Source: Anthonomus grandis grandis (lineage: Eukaryota; Arthropoda; Insecta; Coleoptera; Curculionidae). From it: a stretch of DNA of 64,000 nucleotides. Where the stretch lies: positions 45,191,131-45,255,130 of the forward strand of contig NC_065548.1 in assembly GCF_022605725.1 (NCBI RefSeq), in the 5' to 3' direction. The notes beneath the pieces were generated by a model. That model had not been told where the DNA came from. It did not search any database and saw only the letters and a program-made list of their open reading frames with translations. This document shows, in pieces, positions 44,841-53,783 of this stretch. Each line of letters starts with the position of its first letter. Within the stretch, counting starts at the first letter, position 1. The position numbers and the translations under genes are program-made.

Positions 44841-46775
44841 ATGCCTTTAACAAGAACTCAGGCCAAGATGGAGACCGAGAAATTGATGGAGCTGCTATTG
44901 AGGAAGTTTGACGAGCAAAAAGTAGAACAAGAAGAACGAGAGCGTAAGCAGAGGAAAGAACAAGAAGAACGAGACCGCAAGCAAGAAGAACGAGACCGTA
45001 AACAGAAGGAAGAACAAGAAGAACGAGACCGCAAACAAGAAGAAAGAGACCGTAAACAAAAGGAAGAACAAGAAGAACGAGACCGTAAACAAGAAGAACG
45101 AGACCGTAAACAGAGGGAAGAACAGGAAGAGCGAGACAAGAAACAGAAAGATTTACTTAAGACAATTAAATCTGACCTGAAGAAAGAAAATGAAGACCTG
45201 ATTCGAACCATGAAAGATGACTTACTGAATTTAAAAGATAATCTTAAAAAGGAGCAGGAAGAACGAGACAGAAAACAAGAGGAACGAGTTTTACAACTTA
45301 AAGAAGATCTGGAGAAGAATCAGAAACAATTAATGACTAACTTTGAAGCAACAGTAGAAGAAGAATTGGGACAAGTACAAAAAAAGATCCAAGAACTAGA
45401 GATGAAAGTAAAACAGACCCCTCTTTATCCCGATCCTAGAATGCAAACAATGATGAAAGTAAAGCCACCAAAGTTCGACGGCAAAGAAGCATGGAGTACC
45501 TATTTGAATCAATTTGAGGCCGCTGCTAGGGGAAATCGCTGGGATAACGAAGAAAAGGCAATCAATCTTAAGCTAAGCCTTAGAGGAGAAGCTACAGAAA
45601 TATTAAGAATGGTGCCATCTGAGGATCAGCTCAATTTCGACGTACTGGTGCGTACCTTAGAGATGAGATACGGTGAAGCCCATCTACAACAAGTGTACCA
45701 GGCTCAATTGAAATCTAGAAGACAACAACCCGAGGAAGGACTTCAACAGTTTGAGGCCGATGTTGCTCGATTAGTAAATCTGGCTTACCCTTCAGCCCCA
45801 ACAGAGTTCCGAGAACAAATTTCTATAAATTATTTTATTGACGGAGTTCGAGATCCAGATACTAACCACGCTCTAAGGATGGCTCATCATAAAAATATTT
45901 CAGAAGCTTTGGCCCATGGACTAGAGTATGAGGCAGCTTTTCAAGCAACTAGAAGGCAGACACGAATAAGACAAATCAGAACTCCGGAAAGTGATCTCGA
46001 AGATCGCCTAAAGAAGATTGAATCATTATTAGCGAGGAAACCTAAAAGACCATTGCAATGCTGGAATTGCAATGAGGAGGGGCACCTTAAACGTCAATGC
46101 CCCAAGCCTTTAAGAGATCCAAGGAACCAGGCAAACTTCGTCAGCTTTATGGGGCGCAAGCTGGCTGGGTGCTACCAAGCCCCACGTATAAGACTAAACC
46201 GGCTGCCACATCCTGGAGAGAGCTTGGTAGTACCGGGAAAAATATGCGGCCGTGAATGTGAGATGGTAGTGGATACAGGATCAAGTCATACTATCGTGAA
46301 GCCGAACATCGTAGCACACTGTAGGCTTTCAGCACCACCCAATTTAATTCTGGAGTCTGCAAATGGAAAAAGGATCCCGATTCTTGGATTGCATGAAGCT
46401 ACAGTCACCATTGGCTTAACAACATTCCAACAGCCAGTATTAGTGGCAGAAATCATGGATGATGTCATATTAGGATTAGATGTTATGAATGCTCAGCAGT
46501 TTAAAATGGATGTATATAACCGGATATTGACGACGAGAAATGAAGAAATTTTTATGCACCACCTATATGAAGATAAAGTAAATACCAGAGTCGTTAAGTT
46601 ATTCAAGGATATTACCATACCAGCAAATTCAGAGGTGGTGATTAATGCTACAACTGGAGGAAAAGAGGGAGAAACTATTTTGATTGAGCCCATGGAAAAC
46701 TGCAAACTATATGGTAAAGGAATTTTTCCAGCCAAGACTTTATCTACGCAGAAGAAATCTACTGTTTTGGTTTGA
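44841..46775 (+). CDS. Gypsy 3 gag-protease polyprotein
   Basis: ATG at 44841. Residues ~30-180 form a highly charged coiled coil built from repeats of EERDRKQ/KEEQEERDRKQ. Then comes the retrotransposon gag domain (PPKFDGKEAWSTYLNQFEAA, VLVRTLEMRYGEAHLQQVYQ, ISINYFIDGVRDPDTNHALR), one complete CCHC knuckle CWNCNEEGHLKRQC, and an aspartic protease with active site MVVDTGSSHTIVKP and VILGLDVMNAQQFKMDVYN. The frame is intact for 644 codons and ends at TGA followed directly by the ATG of the pol frame in the same register. Confidence 0.9.
   Translation: MPLTRTQAKMETEKLMELLLRKFDEQKVEQEERERKQRKEQEERDRKQEERDRKQKEEQEERDRKQEERDRKQKEEQEERDRKQEERDRKQREEQEERDKKQKDLLKTIKSDLKKENEDLIRTMKDDLLNLKDNLKKEQEERDRKQEERVLQLKEDLEKNQKQLMTNFEATVEEELGQVQKKIQELEMKVKQTPLYPDPRMQTMMKVKPPKFDGKEAWSTYLNQFEAAARGNRWDNEEKAINLKLSLRGEATEILRMVPSEDQLNFDVLVRTLEMRYGEAHLQQVYQAQLKSRRQQPEEGLQQFEADVARLVNLAYPSAPTEFREQISINYFIDGVRDPDTNHALRMAHHKNISEALAHGLEYEAAFQATRRQTRIRQIRTPESDLEDRLKKIESLLARKPKRPLQCWNCNEEGHLKRQCPKPLRDPRNQANFVSFMGRKLAGCYQAPRIRLNRLPHPGESLVVPGKICGRECEMVVDTGSSHTIVKPNIVAHCRLSAPPNLILESANGKRIPILGLHEATVTIGLTTFQQPVLVAEIMDDVILGLDVMNAQQFKMDVYNRILTTRNEEIFMHHLYEDKVNTRVVKLFKDITIPANSEVVINATTGGKEGETILIEPMENCKLYGKGIFPAKTLSTQKKSTVLV
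44935..45150 (+). repeat. Coding minisatellite in gypsy 3 gag
   Basis: Imperfect tandem copies of a GAAGAACGAGACCGTAAACA-like unit, with 21- and 30-base spacing, encode the EERDRKQ coiled coil. The strong purine bias of the strand creates long spurious frames on the opposite strand. Confidence 0.8.
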
Positions 46776-49740
46776 ATGGTAAATTTAAAAGAATATGATC
46801 AACACCTGAAACAAGGAGAGAACATTGGCGTATGCTCTGAAGTAGTGGCAGTCATGAAAAATGCTGATAGAAGTCGTTATTCAAACAGACCTTTTCCTGT
46901 ATGTTTACAAAACCTATTTGAAGAATCATCTGCCAATTTAACCATGGACCAGTGTAGTAAATTGCGACGTCTTCTTGAAGAAAATCAAGATGTGTTTTCC
47001 TTGCACGATAATGACCTGGGAAGAACTGATTTGGTGCAGCATCGAATTAACACTGGAGACAATGCTCCGATTAAACAAGCACCTCGAAGAATTCCGATAG
47101 CTAAACAAGGAGAAGTTTCCTCAATGCTTCAAGAAATGAGGACACAAGGAGTGATACAACCTTCTCAGAGTCCTTGGACATCTCCAGTTGTGCTAGTAAA
47201 GAAAAAGGATGGATCCACTAGATTTTGTGTAGACTATCGGCGACTGAATGACATTACCAAGAAAGACAGTTATCCCCTACCAAGAATTGACGACACCCTG
47301 GACACGTTATCAGGTTCACAATGGTTCTCAACACTCGATCTAAAGAGTGGATACTGGCAGGTAAAGATGCATCCAGAAGATAAGGAAAAGACCGCATTCT
47401 CGACTGGAACGGGACTTTGGCAGTTTACAGTAATGCCCTTTGGACTCTGCAATGCTCCAGCTACCTTTGAGAGACTTATGGAAACAGTTTTACGTGGAAT
47501 GACTTGGGAATCATGTTTAGTTTATCTGGATGACGTCATCATACTGGGAAAAACATTTGAAGATCATTTAAAGAATATTCAAGAGGTATTTGTTAAACTG
47601 CGAGAGGCCAACCTGAAGCTAAGTCCTAAAAAATGTTGCTTATTTCAAAAAGAAGTTCGATACCTTGGCCATGTAATATCAGAAAAAGGTGTCAAGACTG
47701 ATCCAGATAAAGTAGAGGCAATCGAAAATTGGCCACGACCCACTGACAAACACCAGTTAAGAAGCTTTCTGGGCCTTTGTACCTATTACAGAAGATTTGT
47801 AGGAAATTTCGCTAATCGCAAAGCCTCTACATAAGCTCACGGAGGACAAAATGGTATTTAGTTGGTCAACAGACTGTGAAGAAGCATTTCAACGGTTAAA
47901 AAGAGCACTATGCACATCTCCAATTTTAACATATCCGATTCCTGGACAACCTTTTATTTTGGATACCGATGCGAGTAATGTTGGAATTAGGGCCGTTCTA
48001 TCACAAAAATATGAAGATGGCGAGCACGTGATAGCTTATTTCAGTAAAACGTTATCAAAACCAGAAAGAAACTATTGTGTCACCAGACGAGAGCTATTGT
48101 CAGCAGTGAAAGCTACTGAACATTTCCATAAATATTTGTATGGTCAACGATTTATCCTTAGAACCGACCATGCTTCGTTGAAATGGCTGTTTCAGTTTAA
48201 AAATCCCGAAGGACAAATAGCAAGGTGGCTTCAACGATTACAAGAGTATGACTTTACAATAGAACATAGGAAAGGCGCATATCACCAAAATGCCGATGCT
48301 TTATCGAGAAGACCCTGTATTGAAACATGTCAACATTGTTTTAAAAAGGAATCAAAACAGCATCCAGAGATATTTACTTGTAATCGTATTGGCCTTCACA
48401 GTTCTAAAGAGTGGGATGTAGCTAGTTTAATCCAAGATCAGTGTGATGACCCAGTATTTGGTCTTATTTACGAACTGAAATCTCGAGAAATTTCAAAACC
48501 AGAATGGAAAGACATTTCTGACAAATCTCCAGAACTTAAAGCTTATTAGTCTCAATGGAATTCATTGGTTATAAAAGATGGATTATTAAAAAGAGTCTGG
48601 GAGAGCGTAGATGGAAAAGAAAAGACATATCTGACAGTCCTTCCTCGAAAACGTATTTCGGAAGTCCTTGACGCTGTTCATGGCGGTGTCGGCGGAGGAC
48701 ATTTTGGAGTTAGTAAGACCTTGGCAAAAGTGAGAGAACGGTTTTACTGGCTGAACAGTCATCAAGATGTTGAACGCTGGTGCCGACAGTGTGAGCAGTG
48801 TTCGTCAAGCAAGGGCCCAAAAACCCGGACAAGAGGAAAGATGATGCAGTATCTTGTTGGTGCACCCTTTGAACGAATTGCCATAGACGTAGCAGGACCC
48901 TTTCCTACTAGTAGCTCCGGAAACCGATATGCTCTTGTTGCTATGGATTACTTTAATAAGTGGCCCGAGGTTTATCCGATTCCAAACTAAGAAGCAACGA
49001 CAGTAGCTGAAGTGCTGTTCCAGAACTGGATTTGTCGATTTGGTGTACCCAGAGAGATACATTCAGACCAAGGAAGGAACTTTGAGTCACAAATATTCCA
49101 ACAAGTATGCCAGTTGCTGGGAATCAATAAGACCCGTACAACCCCACTATACCCTCAGTCTGATGGAATGGTTGAAAGATTTAACCGCACATTTGAAACC
49201 TATTTAAGGATGGTAGTAAACTCTAAGCAAACCGACTGGGATACCTGTATACAACCATTTCTATTGGCATATCGTTCTTCTATCCACAAGTCAACTGGAA
49301 AAAGCCCGGCAAAAGTTGTCTACGGTGATGAACTTCGTTTACCTTTGGACATTATTACTGGAAGACCCCATAAGTCTGAAACCCTGGAGGAGTACGTCGA
49401 CCATTTACAAGAGCGTTTACAAATTGTTCACGAACAAGCACGGGATAAACTTCATCTAGAAAGTAACAGAATGAAATCACGTTATGACATAAAGGCAAAT
49501 TCTACCGGTTTTAATCCTGGGGATAAGGTCTGGTTATACAATCCACGGAGGACGAATGGCAAGTCACCAAAGCTCCAGAAGGATTGGGAAGGTCCCTTCA
49601 CTGTGGTCACCAGAATCAACGACGTGGTGTACCGTATCCAACGACATCCGACAGCGAAGATGAAAATTGTAAACATCGTCCGGCTAGCGCCCTATCATGA
49701 CTCAGGTGGTCTCATGTTTGATCGGGACGATCAAACTTGA
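46776..49740 (+). pseudogene. Gypsy 3 pol: RT, RNase H, integrase
   Basis: RT: STRFCVDYRRLNDITKKDSY, STLDLKSGYWQVKMHPEDKE, MPFGLCNAPATFERLMETVL and LVYLDDVII, all present. An indel at about 47812 (NFANRKA) ends the frame. RNase H resumes at 47851 (FILDTDASNVGIRAVLSQKY, NYCVTRRELLSAVKATEHF). Nonsense TAG at 48547 and TAA at 48988 interrupt, without frame change, the integrase with its HHCC finger (HFGVSKTL..C..C), FERIAIDVAGPFPTSS, IHSDQGRNFES and YPQSDGMVERFNRTF (D,D-35-E complete). The C-terminus has WEGPFTVVTRI (GPF motif). Motifs are close to mdg3-type gypsy elements. Three lesions make it non-functional. Confidence 0.9.
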
Positions 49741-49751
49741 GAGGGGAGCAG
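49739..49751 (+). promoter_or_regulatory. Polypurine tract of gypsy element 3
   Basis: GAGAGGGGAGCAG lies directly before the 3' LTR, and is the expected plus-strand primer site. Confidence 0.7.
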
Positions 49752-50249
49752 TATTATGAAAATGTAAATACGTTAATTATTCTGCTAGTTTTTGTACAAT
49801 TTTATTAGTATTCTGTAGTTAAAGTTGATTCGTAGGGTTTCTTTAGGGTTCTACTTACGTTTGGTTTATTATTTTCATCTATAGTGTTTAGTTTTTAAGT
49901 AGTTCATCTTGTTTGAGAGCCCCATTTTGGCCCCAATTTAGGTTATTTAGGTTATATTATTGTAAATCCCTGTAGTTCTAATTTTCTAGAATTTGTATAC
50001 TTGCTTGCTTTGACTGTCAGTATTCTCCTAAAATTATTGGTCTCTTTGGGCAAAAACAATGAAGATAATTCTAAATATTTCGAAACTGTTCCATCGGGTT
50101 TTAAAAAGGACGCGCTTCGTGACAAATCATTCAGTTTTAATTGTTTAGTCAGTTTTTACCTTGGAAACAATTAAACGACAGTCAAGGCGAGTTAGGTTAG
50201 TGTTTTTTTTGACGTTGACAATAAAAGTGTGTTCCCGAATTTCGTTACA
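49752..50249 (+). repeat. 3' LTR of gypsy element 3
   Basis: 498 bases. It differs from the 5' LTR by a few substitutions, a 5-base difference near 50081 (CGACGACAAC versus CGAAAC) and a T-run length change. Confidence 0.9.
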
Positions 50250-50253
50250 ATAT

Positions 50254-52417
50254 TAACATTCGAAGTTTAAGAAATAAGGTATTAGAACTTGAAAATATCC
50301 TAAATTCATTAAATATTCCTCACGCAGTTTGTCTTTTTGAAACCTGCTGTAGCTCAAATAAATCTCAAACTTTTTATGTAGATATAAATTTACTTTGTAT
50401 TGAAGGTTATTTTTTAGCCTCTTACTTTTCACGTTTTGGTATGAGAGATGGGGGCGTTGCAATTTATATCCGCAAGGATCTCAGTTTTAATGCATATGAA
50501 GTTTCCTTAGATTGTGTAGAAAAGACTATTGAATTTACGTTTTGTAATTTAAAAATTAATGATCAGAAATATCTTATTGGTTGTATATATCGATCACCCT
50601 CTGAGAGTATTGATAATTATGTAAATATTTTGGAGGGATTATTAAATGAAGTTATTAAGCCCACCACTTTAGCTATTATATGTGGCGACTTTAATGTACA
50701 TTTTGAAGATTCGTCCTGTAAAAATTCCTTAAAGATTTTAAATGTTTTCTCGAATTTCGGGTTGCATAAAACTATTATTGAGCATACATGAATTATAGAG
50801 AATCAATTGAAATCTACTATTGACAATATATTTACATCTGTTAATAACGATGACATTTGCGCTCGCGTTGTACACTGTGATCTTTCTGATCACTTCATCC
50901 AGCTTATTTCAGTGCCCTTACTACTTATTAATATATCATCTTCTTATGAAAAAAGGTTCTTTACACGGGAATATATTATTAAAAAGTTCTATTCTATGGT
51001 GTCAAATATAAATTGAAATTCAATTTTTTGTAATGGATACTCCTTAGATTCTGAGTTTGACAGTTTTTTTAACACTTTTCAGTTTGCTGTATATGATTCC
51101 TTTTCTTTGGAAAGGTGCTATCCTAAGTCGAATCACCCGCAGGCCGTGGATGACAGAAGATTTGATTAATGAAGGTCAATTTTTAAGAGATTTGCTTAAG
51201 AGCTATAAATATAACACACACAATGAAAATATTTTAAAGAAATATAATATATTAAAAAAACAAAATTTTTTATAAACCAAAATAGCCAAACGTACCTATT
51301 ATAATGAACTTTTTGCTAAGTTTAATAATATCTCGAAGACAGCATGGCAAGTGAATAAGTATTATTAAGATAATAATACCAACAATTCGGAATATTCCAA
51401 ACAACCGGAATATTTTATTAACGAAAACGGTTCTAATTTTAGCGATATGCAGGAAGCACGTCCTTAAATTTTTGGTGACACCGATTACATATCTTGTTAA
51501 TCTGTCATTTCAGGAAGGGTCATTTCCATCGGCTCTGAAGAATTCTCTTGTTGTCGCTATCCATAAAGGAGGTGATAAGCATCTGATATCCAATTATTGA
51601 GGAATTTCACTCTTATCGGTGTTTTCGAAAGTTTCTGAAAAGTGTTTCTCTAAACGCTTGGAGTCTTTTCTACTCAAAGACATTTTTTTTAGTAAATACC
51701 AGTTTGGTTTCAGACGGTAGAGCGACCAAGATGCAATTTTGTCCCTATATTCATATGTTTTGTCTAATTTGGAATTAAACAATAAATGTGTAAGCCTATT
51801 TTTTGATTTAAAAAAGGCGTTTGATGTAATAAATAGTAACCTAATGTTGGATAGATTTAATGACAGTGGTATGCGTGGTCTTGCCCATAAATGGATTAAA
51901 TCCTACCTGACCGGTAGATATCAAAAAACGATATTAAAGAATGGAAATGTTTCAATTCCGTCTGAGTCCCTACCAGTTGTTAGTGGTGTCCCACATTTTG
52001 GGGCCACGGTTATTTTTATATTTTTTGGTAACATCTTGGACGATTTCCTGGCAACCATATAGCTGCGTTTGCAGATGATGTTGTTATATCAACGTCGAGT
52101 GGTGACTTAGAAGAACTATCTAAAGGTTCACCCGGGGTAGTTGACCGAATGATAAGTATCAGTAGTAGGAACAGCCTAGTGCTTAATGAGTGAAAAACTG
52201 AAATGATATTTTTTAGAATTACCGATTTGAATAAAAGCTTGCTTGTTAAAATGCATAACAAAACCATAGAACAAAATAAGGTTGTCAAGTACTTAGGAAT
52301 AATCGATGAACATCTTAGTTGGTTTTATCATGTAGATATGGTTTTAAAAAATTTATCAATTTATGCCTATGTGATTGGCAGTTATGTAATAAAATCGATA
52401 TTGGCCTAATACTTCTT
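50254..52417 (+). pseudogene. LINE Y ORF2: endonuclease and reverse transcriptase
   Basis: Continues ORF2 from the 5' side of gypsy 3. Endonuclease: INIRSLRNKVLELENILNSL, CLFETCC, DGGVAIYIRKDLSFNAYEVS, IGCIYRSPSESIDNYVNILE, AIICGDFNVHFEDSS, DNIFTS and HCDLSDHFIQLIS (GDFN and SDH catalytic boxes). A strongly decayed linker follows, then RT: ISLLSVFSKVSEKCFSKRLE, YQFGFR, SLFFDLKKAFDVINSNLMLD, SLPVVSGVPHFG and AFADDVVISTSSGD (FADD active site). Motifs are of the CR1/Jockey group. Many stops and shif​ts make it dead. Confidence 0.8.
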
Positions 52418-52632
52418 ATAATTTAAATTTAAATTTTTATTGTTTTATGTAAGTTTTTAGTTTTGTTTAAGTAGTATTTTTATTTTAGGCCTGATGATGC
52501 TTTAACTAGAGCGAAACACGTGTAGCCCGTTCAATTACATGTTGTGAGACCGTGACTTTGTGTTTTTCTTTGTTCTTCGTTAATTTTCTATGTTGGTCTC
52601 TTAGAGAATAATGGATGAGAATTTTGGATCTG
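52418..52632 (+). mobile_element. 215-bp Penelope-derived insertion with hammerhead motif, 9-bp target duplication
   Basis: ATACTTCTT occurs at 52409-52417 and 52633-52641. Deleting the segment rejoins the two parts of LINE Y RT, allowing for local decay. The insert carries the hammerhead core and the same downstream sequence as the 12.1-12.4 kb pair, to ATGGATGAGAATTTTGGA near 52628. It lacks any coding sequence. Confidence 0.75.
52488..52527 (+). ncRNA. Hammerhead ribozyme motif, Penelope copy C
   Basis: GGC, CTGATGA, stem II GCTTTAACTAGAGC (one G-T wobble), GAAA, CACGTG, TA, then GCC. All core bases are kept and helix I can pair GGC with GCC. Confidence 0.6.
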
Positions 52633-52641
52633 ATACTTCTT

Positions 52642-53293
52642 TATTACTATGGCTATGTCCAGTCATGTTTGTCATATGGCAGAATGTGTTGGGGTAACTG
52701 TTCTAGAAGTGGTGAGGTTCTTACGACCCAGAAAAAAAATAATTAGAACTATTTTATTTAAGACTTATACATTTTCTTGTAGAACACTCTTTCCAGGCCT
52801 ATTTATTTTCAACTCGATCATGCATATAAAGCGTAACCTGTCTGATTATTCTTTGTCTAAAGGTACCCACTATGAACTGAGGGTTAACTTAAATTTGAAT
52901 TTACCCAAACATAAATTAACCAAAGTGGCAAACAGCCCAGTAGTTTTACCCATTCAATTATACAATAATCTTCCCATTGAAATAAAAAAAATTGAGAAGG
53001 TTAATAATTTCAAAGCTTCATTGAAAAGAATTTTAATTAAAAATTTCTTTTCATACGGTAACTGAATATTTAAATTGCAGCGTCTCATCCTTACTCCCAT
53101 AATTCGTATTTATTTGTTTGTTAAAGGCTGTAGTTTACTTATATTCTTAGTCTTTAGTGAACTGTAGATTTTTTATTGTTTTTCCTTTTAGCCTTAAGTG
53201 GTATGTTTAGGTCTTATAATTTTATTTTTTGGCATTATCCGATACTTATTTGTATGAGTCTATGAAAATAAATATTTGAGTATTGAGTATTGA
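52642..53293 (+). pseudogene. LINE Y ORF2 C-terminus and 3' tail
   Basis: Reads YYGYVQSCLSYGRMCWGNCS and TTQKKIIRTILFKT, then SCRTLFPGLFIFNSIMHIKR, LNLNLPKHKLTKVANSPVVL and NNLPIEIKKIEKVNNFKASL, ending at TGA 53063-53065. A 3' UTR with AATAAA leads to a tail of tandem TGAGTAT units at about 53276-53293. The terminal short repeat supports a CR1-like LINE. Confidence 0.8.
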
Positions 53294-53544
53294 TAATGAA
53301 AATGACGAAGCCGTCAGTAAAACCAATGCAATTTTTTTGAGGTTAATGTTTGAACGACGACTAATTTATAAAATAATACGAAGCTATCAGTATTGCAAAC
53401 CTGAGGAAATGTATAAGAGAGATAGTAAAAAATCAATAATGGTGAGAGAAAAGCAAAACAACACTGCATGTATTATCCCACCTGTAACGACGCAGACTCA
53501 TGGCACGTAAAAACCGTGCCGGTGTTGCCATTGTTATCGCATTA
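53294..53544. other. Interval between LINE Y and the Harbinger element
   Basis: A stop-free stretch (NAIFLRLMFERRLIYKIIRS, SYQYCKPEEMYKRDSKKSIM) to 53510 looks protein-like but is not identifiable. The target TTA of the Harbinger element is at 53542-53544. Confidence 0.3.
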
Positions 53545-53783
53545 AGCGGAGAACACATATACGCAATCACGACCACGATCGCGATCACGACCACGATCGC
53601 GATCACGATCACGATGGCGATCAGACGCGTCCAAAGTAAAGAAATGTAGCCGCACATACTTGTCGCGACCTGTTAGCGATACGGTGGCGTTCTGCAGCGT
53701 TCGATCGCGCGTTCCTCGCCAGAAAGCGAGCAGCGGCGATCAAACACAGCAGGTTACGTTGATCGCGGGTCGTAAGTTAAAAA

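Larger units (their letters stand above)
44296..50249 (+). mobile_element. Gypsy element 3 (complete, 5,954 bp, ATAT target duplication)
   Basis: LTRs 44296-44796 and 49752-50249 are nearly identical, with a few substitutions and small indels. The host LINE sequence carries ATAT on both sides (44292-44295 and 50250-50253), and excising the element restores LVYHINIRSLRNK of LINE Y ORF2. A TGGTGTCAG primer site and a GAGGGGAGCAG purine tract are present. It is a relatively recent insertion, now damaged by an indel and two nonsense codons. Confidence 0.9.

Noticed and set aside
44858..45211. Long Ser/Cys-rich minus-strand frames
   Set aside because: Antisense shadows of the gag coiled-coil repeat, produced by its purine bias.
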